Shown: positions 7,494-15,483, numbered from the stretch's first letter. The stretch is 19,411 bases of DNA from Phycisphaerales bacterium UBA1161 (GCA_002311745.1 DBZL01000008.1:1-19411); one strand, 5' to 3'. Made by a program: numbers and translations. The notes: generated from the sequence alone by a model not told the origin.

Positions 7494-7937
7494 CAATTGC
7501 CAAAACCGCATCTTACGGCATGCCGGTCCCTGCACAAAGAAACGCCGAACGCCGTGAGTGTTCCTCTCAGAACCGACTGCCAAAAATCGCGACGAATCGC
7601 CCTAAAATCGGCCGATTCGGCCCATCGGATCGAGAACCGCTTAAAATTCGCAAAAATCGAATCGAATCCGAGACCTGCCAGCCGCCGCGGCCGCTTCGCG
7701 GCCATCGGTTTCTTGCTCGCAGGTTTCGAAAGGGCGGTGCAGGGGCGGTTGTCGTTGGACTGCCAAAATGTGCAATTACAGTTCGAAGCGCGCGCGGGAC
7801 TGTAAGGATTCTTTTCAATTTTTGGGAAATCTTTGCCGTAAGGTGGTGCGGGGCAGAGACTAAGAGACGTAGAGACGGAGTGAACTGCTATTTGTCGCTC
7901 CCCCTCTCCCCCTCACCCACTCTCCCCCTCCAGAGCG
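7494..7937. other. Gene-free region between tRNA-Ser and glmS
   Basis: No supported gene in 444 bp. It holds a possible tRNA promoter (TTGTGC-N16-TAAGAT on the minus strand, 7537-7510), AT-rich stretches with repeated AAAATCG words (about 7580-7665), a short palindrome GGCCGA-T-TCGGCC (7610-7622), the word GACTGCCAAAA twice (near 7575 and 7758), and a C-rich tract next to glmS. Confidence 0.5.
7900..7928 (-). other. Potential G-quadruplex in the glmS 3' UTR
   Basis: On the minus strand there are four G runs (positions 7928-7924, 7918-7916, 7912-7908, 7904-7900) with loops of 5, 3 and 3 nt. They begin 10 nt after the glmS stop codon, so the motif would be in the RNA. Confidence 0.5.
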
Positions 7938-7957
7938 TCACTCAACCGTGACGCTCT
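7932..7957 (-). terminator. Hairpin spanning the glmS stop codon
   Basis: A perfect 10-bp stem (AGAGCGTCAC with GTGACGCTCT, 6-nt loop) covers the last glmS codons and the TGA stop. It is followed by the G-rich motif rather than a U tract. It may mark the 3' end of the mRNA or protect it. Confidence 0.45.
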
Positions 7958-9809
7958 TCGCGAGATTCCTCGGCTTGTCCACGTTGCAGCCGCGGGCTAC
8001 CGCGGCGTGATAGGCTAAGAGCTGTAGCGGCACCACCGTCAGCAGCGGCTGGAGGCATTCCATGGCGTCCGGTACCTCGATGATGTAGTCGCTGTAGCGA
8101 CGCATGGCGGCGTCGCCTTCGGTGGCGACGGCGATCACCTGGCCGCCGCGGGCGCGCACTTCCTCAATGTTGCTGATGACCTTCTCGTATTGCAGGCCCT
8201 GAGTGGCGACGAAAACCACCGGCATGCCTTCGTTGATGAGGGCGATGGGGCCGTGCTTCATCTCGGCGGCGGGCATGCCCTCGGCGTGAATGTAACTGAT
8301 TTCTTTCAGCTTCAACGCCCCTTCCAAAGCAATGGGGTAGTGGTAGCCGCGGCCCAAAAAGAGCCAGTTTTCCCTGTCGCAGAATTTCAGGGCGATCTGT
8401 CTGATCTTCTCGCTTTGGGCGAGGACTTTTTCCACCTTTTCGGGGATGTCGCAGAGGGCGTCGATGATTTCCTGGCACTGGGCCTGACTCATGAATTTTC
8501 GGCGGCCCAAATAGGTGGCCAGCATGGTGAGGACGACGCATTGGCAGGTGAAGGCCTTGGTGGAGGCGACGCCGATTTCGGGGCCGGCGTGGAGGTAGAT
8601 GCCCACGCCGGCTTCGCGGGCGACGGTCGAGCCGACGACGTTGACGATGCCGACGCACAGGGCGCCTTTTTCCTTGCCTTCGCGCAGAGCGGCCAGGGTG
8701 TCGGCGGTTTCGCCGCTCTGGCTAATGGCCACCAGGACGGTGCCTTCCTCCACGATGGGGTTGCGGTAGCGGAACTCGGAGGCGTAGTGGCATTCGGTGG
8801 TGACCTTGGCCAGGTCTTCCAGGAGGTAATCGCCGACCAGGCCGGCGTGCCAGGCGGTGCCCTGGCCGGTGAGGATGATGCGTCGGGCGTGCAGGAGTTC
8901 GCGCGTGAAGGTGCTGAGGCCGCCGAAGACGATGCGGCCTTCGCGTTGCTCGACGCGGCCGCGGAGGCAGTTGCGGATGGCCGTCGGCTGCTCGAAGATC
9001 TCCTTGAGCATGTAATGCTCGTAGTCGCCCAGCTCGTAGGCTTCGAGCTTGTGTTCCAGTTGGGTGATGACGTGGGAGACCTCGGCATCGTCAATGGTGC
9101 TGGTGCGGAAGCTGTCGGGGCGCATCACGGCCATCTCGTTGTCGTTGAGGTAGATGACCTGGGTGGTGTGCTCGACGATGGCGCTGGGGTCGGAGGCGAC
9201 GACGTATTCGTCCTTGCCGACGCCGACGATCAGAGGGCTGCCCTTGCGGGCGGCGACGAGGGTGTCGGGTTCGTCCTTGCAGATGACGGCGATGCCGTAG
9301 GTGCCTTCGACTTGGCGGAGGGCGCCCTGGACGGCGTGCTGGAGCAGCGAGGCGCCGGTGGGGAGGTGGTTCTTGGTTTTGAGGTCGTTGTAGAGGTCGC
9401 CGATGAGGACGGCCAGGACTTCGGTGTCGGTCTGGCCGGTGAATTTGTGTCCTTTTTCGGCCAGGACCTGCTTGAGGGCGGCGTAGTTTTCGATGACGCC
9501 GTTGTGGACGATGGCGATGTGGCCGGTGTCATCCGTGTGCGGGTGGGCGTTGACTTCGGTCGGTGCGCCGTGGGTGGCCCAGCGAGTGTGGGCCATGCCG
9601 ATGTGGGCGGGGGGTAGTGGTTCGCCGTGGTTGAGGGAATTTTCCAGGACGCTGATGCGACCGACGGCCCTGCGGACGTGAAGGCGGTGGTGCTGATCGA
9701 TGACGGCGATGCCGGCGGAGTCGTAGCCGCGGTATTCCAGGCGCTTGATGCCTTCAATGAGCAGAGGCTGAGCCAGCTTCCTGCCGACGTACGCAACGAT
9801 ACCACACAT
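7938..9809 (-). CDS. glmS: Glutamine--fructose-6-phosphate aminotransferase (isomerising)
   Basis: The enzyme makes glucosamine-6-phosphate from fructose-6-phosphate and glutamine, the first step to UDP-GlcNAc for peptidoglycan or outer-membrane glycans; it is cytosolic. The 623-residue protein starts MCGIVAYVG with the catalytic N-terminal Cys2, followed by EYRGYDSAGIAV and TRWATHGAPTEVNAHPH of the class II amidotransferase domain (about 1-235). Two SIS isomerase domains follow (about 295-430 and 465-600), with AISQSGETADT and EGMPAAEMKHGPIAL. It ends DKPRNLAKSVTVE, the usual C-terminus. Length is normal for the family. The ATG at 9809 has a strong Shine-Dalgarno (GGAGGACTGCT before ATG). 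I see no glmS ribozyme core in the leader. It is divergent from the HIT gene. Confidence 0.97.
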   Translation of the reverse strand: MCGIVAYVGRKLAQPLLIEGIKRLEYRGYDSAGIAVIDQHHRLHVRRAVGRISVLENSLNHGEPLPPAHIGMAHTRWATHGAPTEVNAHPHTDDTGHIAIVHNGVIENYAALKQVLAEKGHKFTGQTDTEVLAVLIGDLYNDLKTKNHLPTGASLLQHAVQGALRQVEGTYGIAVICKDEPDTLVAARKGSPLIVGVGKDEYVVASDPSAIVEHTTQVIYLNDNEMAVMRPDSFRTSTIDDAEVSHVITQLEHKLEAYELGDYEHYMLKEIFEQPTAIRNCLRGRVEQREGRIVFGGLSTFTRELLHARRIILTGQGTAWHAGLVGDYLLEDLAKVTTECHYASEFRYRNPIVEEGTVLVAISQSGETADTLAALREGKEKGALCVGIVNVVGSTVAREAGVGIYLHAGPEIGVASTKAFTCQCVVLTMLATYLGRRKFMSQAQCQEIIDALCDIPEKVEKVLAQSEKIRQIALKFCDRENWLFLGRGYHYPIALEGALKLKEISYIHAEGMPAAEMKHGPIALINEGMPVVFVATQGLQYEKVISNIEEVRARGGQVIAVATEGDAAMRRYSDYIIEVPDAMECLQPLLTVVPLQLLAYHAAVARGCNVDKPRNLAKSVTVE

Positions 9810-9881
9810 AGCAGTCCTCCCTGGGGCCGGGGCGGTTGGTCAATTCCGCGGCCCGTACTTGACGTCCAAAATGAGAGTCTA

Positions 9882-9909
9882 AGTGTATCCCTAACCGGAG
9901 TGAGGGCAA
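9882..9909 (-). promoter_or_regulatory. Candidate glmS promoter
   Basis: On the minus strand TTGCCC (9909-9904), a 16-bp spacer and TACACT (9887-9882). This would give a leader of roughly 65 nt before glmS. Confidence 0.35.
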
Positions 9910-10015
9910 GTTCAACCGGGGGGCGTTATCGGACGATCTTCTTGAGGGCGGCGAGGGGTCTTGACGGTCGCGCGGGCCTTGACGGGGGCGGGGGCGCAGC
10001 GGAAGGTAATCGGCC

Positions 10016-10354
10016 ATGGAAGAAAGCATTTTCAGCAAAATCATCGCGCGCAAGATTCCGGCCAAAATCGCGTACGAGGATGACAGGTACATCGCCATCC
10101 ACGACATCAATCCGCAGGCGCCGGTGCACGTGCTCATCATTACGAAGAAGCCGATCGCGACCCTGAACGATCTGAAGGCTGCGGATGCAGAGTTGGTGGG
10201 CGGGATGTTTTTGGCGGCGGCGAAATTGATGAAGCAGCTTGGGCAGGGGGAGTATCGGGCGGTTTTCAATTGCGGGCCAAGCGCCGGGCAGTCTGTGTTC
10301 CATCTGCACCTGCACGTGCTTGCCGGGCGCAACTTCGGCTGGCCGCCGGGGTAA
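10016..10354 (+). CDS. HIT family (HINT-type) nucleotide hydrolase
   Basis: The 112-residue protein has the whole histidine triad fold: SIFSKIIARKIPAKIAYEDD at the N-terminus, PVHVLIITKK in the middle, and the active-site triad HLHLHVL (H96, H98, H100). Length and C-terminus (GRNFGWPPG) are typical of HINT-type enzymes, which hydrolyse nucleoside phosphoramidates such as aminoacyl-AMP. Start ATG 10016 has GGAAGG 9 nt upstream. It is a single gene divergent from glmS; no functional link to its neighbours is evident. Confidence 0.95.
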   Translation: MEESIFSKIIARKIPAKIAYEDDRYIAIHDINPQAPVHVLIITKKPIATLNDLKAADAELVGGMFLAAAKLMKQLGQGEYRAVFNCGPSAGQSVFHLHLHVLAGRNFGWPPG

Positions 10355-10522
10355 GGATTCGCGAATCGCGACAATCGAGTCACATAAGTCGACAATTCCA
10401 CCGCAGGCTATCGCACGCAATCCCGGCCAATAAGTGGTGAAGACGCTTTGGGATACGGGTCTTAGGGCAGCCATTGCCCGTGCCGGAGCCGGCGAGCCTG
10501 GGGATCGATCCGGCGAATTGTC

Positions 10523-10551
10523 TTGCAAGAGGCGCTTGATTGCATTATGAT
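10523..10551 (+). promoter_or_regulatory. Sigma-70-type promoter of the SPFH gene
   Basis: TTGCAA (10523-10528), a 17-bp spacer and TATGAT (10546-10551) is close to consensus. Transcription would start near 10558, in front of the AAGGAG Shine-Dalgarno at 10578-10583. Confidence 0.65.
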
Positions 10552-10590
10552 ATCACTTTGATAGCGACGGGAAGTGAAAGGAGAAAGTTT

Positions 10591-11559
10591 ATGGATACAC
10601 AAGGCTTGGCGGCATATCGGGAGAAGGCGGTCAGGGTGCAGAACGGCTGGATCATGCTTCCGCCACTGGTGGCGCTGCTTCTGGGGGACATCGCGCTGAT
10701 CATCTACTGCATCGCGCAGGGCGGGGGCGAGCACCATCACCATAGGCCGATCAACTTGAGCTGGTTGGTTCTTCCGGCGGCGTTGATGTTGCCGGTGATC
10801 ATTTTGCTGCTGAAGGGATTTTTCACGCTGCAGCCGAACGAAGCGCGGGTGCTGATTCTGTTCGGGGCGTACAAAGGGACGGTGCGGGATAGCGGGTTCC
10901 ATTGGGGCAATCCGTTCTATTCCAATGGCGGGATGAGTTCTGTGGCGCGGCAGCGCGGCGGCATGGCGCGAGAGAAGATCTCGCTGCGGGCGCGCACGTA
11001 CAACGGTGAGAAGCTCAAGGTGAACGACAATCGCGGCAATCCCATCGAGATCGCCGCGGTGCTGGTGTGGCGCGTGCAGGACACGGCGCAGGCGACGTTC
11101 GACGTGGACGATTATGAAAAGTACGTCCACATGCAGAGCGAAACGGCGCTGCGGCATCTGGCCAGCTCCTATGCCTACGACTACGGGGAAGAGCATGAGA
11201 TGACACTGCGCAGCGGAATGGATGAAGTCTCCGAATCGCTGCGCAAGCAATTGCAGGAGCGGCTGAGCAAAGCGGGTGTGATCGTGGATGAGGCGCGGCT
11301 GACGCACCTGGCCTATGCGCCGGAGATCGCGCAGGCGATGCTGCGCCGCCAGCAGGCCGAGGCGGTCATCGCCGCGCGGCAGAAAATCGTCCAAGGGGCG
11401 GTCAGCATGGTGGAGATGGCGCTGAAGGAGCTGGCGGAAAAGCAGGTGGTGACGCTGGACGATGAGCGCAAGGCGGCGATGGTGGGCAACCTGATGGTGG
11501 TGCTGTGCGGCGAGTCGGAGGTGCACCCCGTGGTGAACACGGGAACCCTTTACACCTGA
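10591..11559 (+). CDS. SPFH domain (stomatin/prohibitin-like) membrane protein
   Basis: The start is ATG 10591, chosen over an in-frame TTG at 10540 because AAGGAG lies 7 nt upstream and a promoter overlaps the longer version. The 322-residue protein has two membrane segments (about 20-42 and 57-74). An external loop between them carries a natural cluster EHHHHRP (residues 47-53). The SPFH domain spans about 77-280, with [19 protein letters not shown], then GFHWGNPF, and an alanine- and glutamate-rich helical stretch ([19 protein letters not shown]). Such proteins form membrane-bound oligomeric cages that organise membrane microdomains or proteases. The gene for a small Arc-like protein starts 10 bp downstream, an arrangement I associate with this SPFH subfamily. 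Confidence 0.92.
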   Translation: MDTQGLAAYREKAVRVQNGWIMLPPLVALLLGDIALIIYCIAQGGGEHHHHRPINLSWLVLPAALMLPVIILLLKGFFTLQPNEARVLILFGAYKGTVRDSGFHWGNPFYSNGGMSSVARQRGGMAREKISLRARTYNGEKLKVNDNRGNPIEIAAVLVWRVQDTAQATFDVDDYEKYVHMQSETALRHLASSYAYDYGEEHEMTLRSGMDEVSESLRKQLQERLSKAGVIVDEARLTHLAYAPEIAQAMLRRQQAEAVIAARQKIVQGAVSMVEMALKELAEKQVVTLDDERKAAMVGNLMVVLCGESEVHPVVNTGTLYT

Positions 11560-11569
11560 GTGAATCCGG

Positions 11570-11746
11570 ATGACGGAGCGCAAAAGTTTTTTGCTGCGGA
11601 TGGATCCCGCGCTATGGGCCGAGATTGAGCGCTGGGCCCAGCAGGAGCTGCGCAGCGTCAACGGACAGATTGAATACCTGCTGAAACAGGCGCTGGTGGC
11701 GCGGAAGCGCATGAAGGATGAGCCGCGGGATCGACGTGAAAGCTGA
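11570..11746 (+). CDS. Arc-type ribbon-helix-helix small protein
   Basis: The 58-residue protein begins MTERKSFLLRMDPALWAEIE and continues with ELRSVNGQIEYLLKQAL. This is the beta strand, helix, RSxNxQIE turn and second helix of Arc/MetJ-type DNA-binding domains. It starts at ATG 11570, 10 bp after the SPFH stop and with no clear Shine-Dalgarno of its own, so it is probably translationally coupled. The C-terminus is basic (ARKRMKDEPRDRRES). Family proteins bind DNA as dimers; here it could repress its own operon or act with the SPFH protein at the membrane. Its stop codon lies inside a heptameric repeat. Confidence 0.85.
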   Translation: MTERKSFLLRMDPALWAEIERWAQQELRSVNGQIEYLLKQALVARKRMKDEPRDRRES

Positions 11747-11798
11747 AAGGTGAAACGTGAAGAGGGCGGCGGCCTTTTTCACGTTTCACGTTTCACGT
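11736..11798. repeat. Inverted array of heptamer repeats between convergent genes
   Basis: The left array has four 7-nt units: GTGAAAG, CTGAAAG, GTGAAAC and GTGAAGA (11736-11763). The right array has three perfect TTCACGT units (11778-11798). The two arms pair as a 12-bp perfect stem (11750-11761 with 11778-11789). The stop codons of both converging genes, the Arc-type gene (TGA 11744-11746) and the sensor gene (11795-11793), lie inside units. It could end transcription from both sides. Confidence 0.7.
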
Positions 11799-13535
11799 TG
11801 CTTTGACTTGCAGGGCGCGGCGGACTTCGTTGAGGAGCTGGTCGACCTTGAACGGCTTAAAGAGCACGGCGTGCAGGCCTTCCTGGCTGGCGCGGACGAT
11901 GCTGTGATTGGGGTCGTAGCCGAAGCCGGTCATCAGGATGACGGGGGTGTTGGGGTTGTGCTTGTGTGCGGCGGCGAAGACGTCGTAGCCGGTTTTGTCG
12001 GCCATCTTGATGTCGCTGATGACCAAGTCGAAGTCGTTCTGCTCGACGAGGGCGATGGCCTCGTTGCCGCTGGCGGCGACGGTGACCAGGCCCCGGTATT
12101 TGCGGAGCACGTCGCTGAGGGTGTTGCGGATGTTGGGCTCATCATCGGCGACGAGGATGGAGGTATCGGCGATGACGGGGTCGGCCTGGGGCTGAACATC
12201 GGCGGCGCCGATGACGGTGTTGGGCCCCTCGGCGACCTGGCGCAGCGATTTGCGGATGGTGCCGACGTTGTCCAGGATTTGCTGGAGGCGTTTGCGCAGA
12301 TCGTCGTGGCCGATGTAATCGTCCATGAGGGCGTTGGCGTCGGAGGCGATGTCGTTGAGTGGGCCGGCGGCCTCGGCGCAGACGTCATCGGCGACCTTGT
12401 GGCTGGTGCTGACGCGCTCGACGACCATGAGGTCGAGGATGTTGAGGGCGATGGCGACGTATCGGCCGAAGATTTCGGCGAACTGGCGGTCGTCCTCGTT
12501 GAAGGCGGCGCGTTGGCGGCTCTCGATGTTGAAGATGCCGATGACCTTGTCGTGCAAGCGGAGGGGAACGGTGAGGCTGCTCTTGGCGCTGTCCAGACCG
12601 GTGATGTAGCGGGGATCGCGCTCCACGTCGGGGCAGATGTAGCTGCGGCCGGTGGCCGCCACGTAGCCGCTGATGCCGTTGCCCTCGGTCTCGGCGTAGA
12701 GGTCGATGGCCAGGGCCTCGGGCGGGAGCCCGGTGCTGATCACGACCTCCAGCTTGTTGGTCTTGCGGTCCAGCAGGCGAATGCCGAAATGATCGAAGTG
12801 CATCAGCTCGCTCGTGAAGCTGATGATCTTGTCTTCCAGGAGCTTGAGGCGCTGGCCGACGTTGAGGCCGCTGAGGGCCTCGCCCTCGAGGCGGACCAGT
12901 TCGCGGCCGGCCTTGTCGATGGCGTCAATCTTCTGCTGCAGGCGGCGCGTGCCGGTGGCATCCCAGACCACGGCGACGACCTGCACGACTTGCCCGCGCG
13001 GATTGATGACGGGGCTGGCGATCAGCTCCATGTACTGCTGGTCTTCGATGTTGAGGGCGTAACGTTTGGAACGGCTAAACGGCAGGGCGTCGGGCGTCGG
13101 CGGGCTGACTTGCTTGGAGAAGATGTCGAAGGCTTCCTGACAGGTTCGGCGGATTTTTTCGTGGATGCGAGCCGGCCAGGCCTGCATCTTCTTGTTCATC
13201 CAGTTACAGCGGCCCTCGCCGTCGACGATGCACACGCCTTCGCCGATGGTGTTGAGGATGAGGTTGGCCTGCTGGCTGATCAGGGCCCGCTCCAGGGGCA
13301 GGAAATCGGCGGCTTCGGAAAAGATCGCCGTGACGCGATCGCTCTTGATCAGCTCGATGGCCTTGTCGATCGAGTCGGTTTCCAGGATGTCGCAGGTGGA
13401 TTTGAGAGCTTCTATGGCGGCGGCGTTCACCGTCGAGGGATTGGTCAAAACTAGCACTTTGTTGCGCGGGCCTTCCAAAAAGGGCCTGACTTTCCGAGTC
13501 GAACGATTGTAGTTGGCCCGCGCATTGGCCGTCAA
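11793..13535 (-). CDS. PAS-GAF-receiver signalling protein without a kinase domain
   Basis: The 580-residue cytosolic protein reads, in order: a receiver-like fold without acidic residues (about 25-85, KVLVLTNPSTVNAAA), a PAS domain (about 86-195, NTIGEGVCIVDGEGRCNWMN), a helical linker, a GAF domain (about 215-370, FDHFGIRLLDRKTNKLEVV), a helical segment with His379, and a C-terminal receiver (459-580). That receiver has acidic D464/D465, phospho-acceptor D508 in VISDIKM, T536 and K560. I see no HATPase domain, so it is not a full histidine kinase; it probably senses a ligand or redox state and receives phosphate from another kinase. The start is TTG at 13535 with no Shine-Dalgarno; a shorter start is possible. 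It lies 21 bp after hemC and is probably cotranscribed with it. Confidence 0.88.
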   Translation of the reverse strand: MTANARANYNRSTRKVRPFLEGPRNKVLVLTNPSTVNAAAIEALKSTCDILETDSIDKAIELIKSDRVTAIFSEAADFLPLERALISQQANLILNTIGEGVCIVDGEGRCNWMNKKMQAWPARIHEKIRRTCQEAFDIFSKQVSPPTPDALPFSRSKRYALNIEDQQYMELIASPVINPRGQVVQVVAVVWDATGTRRLQQKIDAIDKAGRELVRLEGEALSGLNVGQRLKLLEDKIISFTSELMHFDHFGIRLLDRKTNKLEVVISTGLPPEALAIDLYAETEGNGISGYVAATGRSYICPDVERDPRYITGLDSAKSSLTVPLRLHDKVIGIFNIESRQRAAFNEDDRQFAEIFGRYVAIALNILDLMVVERVSTSHKVADDVCAEAAGPLNDIASDANALMDDYIGHDDLRKRLQQILDNVGTIRKSLRQVAEGPNTVIGAADVQPQADPVIADTSILVADDEPNIRNTLSDVLRKYRGLVTVAASGNEAIALVEQNDFDLVISDIKMADKTGYDVFAAAHKHNPNTPVILMTGFGYDPNHSIVRASQEGLHAVLFKPFKVDQLLNEVRRALQVKAT

Positions 13536-13556
13536 CCAAAAAAGCGAGCGGGCGCG

Positions 13557-14507
13557 TCAAACTTTGGCGTGCAGCATCTCCCAGGCGCCTTGGCGGCGCA
13601 AATCGGCCAGGACGGCGTCGACGGCGGTTTGACTTTGGCTTATTGCTGCTTGCGCCGAGGCACGAACGATCGGTCCGGGCGCGCCGGGATCGCGGCGGCC
13701 GATGACGGCGGTCAATCGCAAAGAAGGCCCGATAATCTCGGCCAGTGCGGCGATGGGCGAATGGCAGTCGCCGGCCAGGTCGGCGACGATCTGGCGCTCC
13801 GCCTGCACGCACAGCCGCGTGGATGGATCGTCCAGGGGCTGCAGGAGGGCGATGGTGGCGAGGTCGCCGCGGCGGCATTGCAGGGCCAGGGCGCCCTGCC
13901 CCGGGGCGGGAAGCAGGTCCTGCGGCGATAGCGGGTGCATCACCGAATCATCCCACAACCCAGCGCGTTGCACGCCGGCCATGGCCAGGACCAGGGCATC
14001 GCACTGACCGCTCTGCCATTTTTTCAAGCGCGTGTCGATGTTGCCGCGGATATCTGTGACGATCAGATCGGGGCGAAGGGCCAGGAGTTGGCAGCGGCGG
14101 CGCCGGCTGGAGGTGCCGACGGTCGCGCCGGACGGGAGCTGGGCGATCGTGGCGGATGAGTCGCAGGCAAGCACGTCGCGCGGATCGTGTCGCTTGGGCG
14201 CGGCGGCGATGAGCAAATCCGTGTCGTCCACCAGAGGCATCGTCACCGGCACGTCCTTGTAGCTGTGCACGGCGAAGTCGATTCTCCGGTCCAGCAGCGC
14301 CTGCTCGAGTTCCTTGATGAACAAGCCCTTGCCGCCGACATCGCGCAGCGGTTGGTCGAGGATTTTGTCGCCGGAGGTCTTGATGGTGATTGACTCGATG
14401 CGCAAGCCGGGCGAGCGACTCTGCAATTGGGCCGCCACCAAGGCGCTTTGCCGAAGGGCCAGCAGACTTGCCCGCGTGCCCAGGCGAAGTGTGACAGGCG
14501 ATTGCAT
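13557..14507 (-). CDS. hemC: Hydroxymethylbilane synthase (porphobilinogen deaminase)
   Basis: The enzyme joins four porphobilinogens into hydroxymethylbilane for haem and other tetrapyrroles, in the cytosol. The 316-residue protein shows RLGTRASLLALRQ at the N-terminus, TSGDKILDQPL, GGKGLFIKELEQALL, HSYKDVP (usually HSMKDVP), GTSSRRRRCQLL, RGNIDTRL, PAPGQGALALQC and the dipyrromethane-cofactor cysteine C248 in GDCHSPIAA. Length is typical. The ATG at 14507 has no Shine-Dalgarno, but a TAAGAT box lies 7 nt upstream, suggesting a leaderless mRNA. It is first in a probable operon with the PAS-GAF-receiver gene and is divergent from the SDR gene. Confidence 0.96.
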   Translation of the reverse strand: MQSPVTLRLGTRASLLALRQSALVAAQLQSRSPGLRIESITIKTSGDKILDQPLRDVGGKGLFIKELEQALLDRRIDFAVHSYKDVPVTMPLVDDTDLLIAAAPKRHDPRDVLACDSSATIAQLPSGATVGTSSRRRRCQLLALRPDLIVTDIRGNIDTRLKKWQSGQCDALVLAMAGVQRAGLWDDSVMHPLSPQDLLPAPGQGALALQCRRGDLATIALLQPLDDPSTRLCVQAERQIVADLAGDCHSPIAALAEIIGPSLRLTAVIGRRDPGAPGPIVRASAQAAISQSQTAVDAVLADLRRQGAWEMLHAKV

Positions 14508-14520
14508 CGCCGCTATCTTA
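14491..14520. promoter_or_regulatory. Bidirectional promoter between hemC and the SDR gene
   Basis: For the plus strand, GTGACA (14491-14496), a 17-bp spacer and TATCTT (14514-14519) lie 8 nt before the SDR ATG. For the minus strand, TAAGAT (14520-14515) lies 7 nt before the hemC ATG. The near-palindromic core TATCTTA serves both directions, and the plus-strand -35 lies inside hemC. Confidence 0.55.
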
Positions 14521-14527
14521 ACCGCGC

Positions 14528-15466
14528 ATGGCGGGACGCGTCTTTGTCAGCGGGGGCGGCGGGTTCGTGGGAAGCGCCGTCATCGAGGAACTGATCCGCC
14601 GCGGCTACGGCGTCAATGCCCTGGTCAATCGCAGGGCGCTATCCGTCGCGGGTGACGTGCGATCGATTTCCGGGGGGCTGTTTGACTCGGCGGCGGTGGA
14701 TGCGGCGATGTCGGATTGCCAGGCGGCGATTCACCTGGTGGGGATCATCATGGAAAAGCCGGCCCAGGGGATCACGTTTGAAAAAATCCACGCCGAGGGA
14801 ACGCAAGCGGTCGTCGATGCGGCCGTGCGCACCAGGGTGCAACGCTACATCCACCTGTCCGCCCTGGGCACGGGGCCCGACGCGATCAGCGAATATCACA
14901 AAACCAAATGGAAGGCCGAGCAGTACGTGCGGGCAAGCTCGCTGCGATGGACGATTTTGCGTCCGTCGCTGATTCACGGTCCGCACGGCCAGTTTATGCA
15001 GATGGAGGCGAAATGGGCGCGCAAGCAGGCGGCGCCGTTTTTGTTCATGCCGTACTTTGGCGCGGGATTGCTGGGCCTGAGCGGGGCGGGCAAGTTGCAG
15101 CCGGTGTACGTCGGCGACGTGGCCCGCGCGCTGGTCGATGCGCTGGAAAAACCGCAGACCGTTGCAAGAACCTACGGCCTGGGCGGGGCGGAAGAGCTGA
15201 CTTGGCCGCAGATGCACAAGATCGCGGCGCGGGCCATCGTGGGGAAGGATCGGCTGACCATGCCGATTCCCGTGTGGTGCGCGAAGTTGGTTACGCGGAT
15301 CGTTCCCGCTTCGCTGCTGCCGTTCAACCGCGATCAGGTCATCATGAGCCAGGAGGACAACACGTGCGAGATGGGGGAATTTGAGAGGGACTTCGGCTGG
15401 AAGCCGGCCGGGTTTGGTCAAATGATCGGGGAATATCGCAACGAATTGCTGAATCAGGCGATTTGA
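14528..15466 (+). CDS. NDUFA9-like atypical SDR (NAD(P)-binding epimerase/reductase family)
   Basis: The 312-residue protein begins with the Rossmann glycine motif VSGGGGFVGSAVIEELI. It then shows AIHLVGII, YIHLSALG and the YHKTKWKAE motif (YxxxK), followed by LRPSLIHGP and PVYVGDVARALVDAL. This layout is that of the NDUFA9-like group of complex-I-associated atypical SDRs, which also includes many bacterial proteins of unknown substrate. Length is normal. The start ATG 14528 lies only 20 bp from the hemC start and has no Shine-Dalgarno; the promoter predicts a transcript starting at the A of the ATG. The substrate is not determinable from sequence. Confidence 0.88.
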   Translation: MAGRVFVSGGGGFVGSAVIEELIRRGYGVNALVNRRALSVAGDVRSISGGLFDSAAVDAAMSDCQAAIHLVGIIMEKPAQGITFEKIHAEGTQAVVDAAVRTRVQRYIHLSALGTGPDAISEYHKTKWKAEQYVRASSLRWTILRPSLIHGPHGQFMQMEAKWARKQAAPFLFMPYFGAGLLGLSGAGKLQPVYVGDVARALVDALEKPQTVARTYGLGGAEELTWPQMHKIAARAIVGKDRLTMPIPVWCAKLVTRIVPASLLPFNRDQVIMSQEDNTCEMGEFERDFGWKPAGFGQMIGEYRNELLNQAI

Positions 15467-15483
15467 CGGCGGCCGACCCATTC

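Noticed and set aside
7062..7583. 173-residue version of HicB starting upstream of the tRNA
   Set aside because: The extension reads straight through tRNA-Ser; the ATG at 7277 with GAGAGGA and an extended -10 is the credible start.
7580..7665. Repeated AAAATCG words as a CRISPR or origin-like array
   Set aside because: Spacing is irregular and units are too short; no conserved repeat-spacer pattern and no DnaA boxes.
8190..9617. 475-residue open frame antisense to glmS
   Set aside because: Low-complexity Gly/Asp/Val/Ala-rich product typical of the antisense of GC-rich coding DNA; glmS is unmistakable on the other strand.
9961..9984. Two TTGACG words upstream of the HIT gene as -35 boxes
   Set aside because: No -10 hexamer at suitable spacing; the HIT gene promoter remains unassigned.
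10462..11712. 416-residue open frame antisense to the SPFH gene
   Set aside because: His/Arg/Leu-rich nonsense composition; the SPFH gene on the plus strand has promoter, Shine-Dalgarno and domain support.
11757..13454. 565-residue open frame antisense to the PAS-GAF-receiver gene
   Set aside because: Product is repetitive Val/Gly/Asp/Ala-rich without domains, and the opposite strand encodes clear PAS, GAF and receiver domains.
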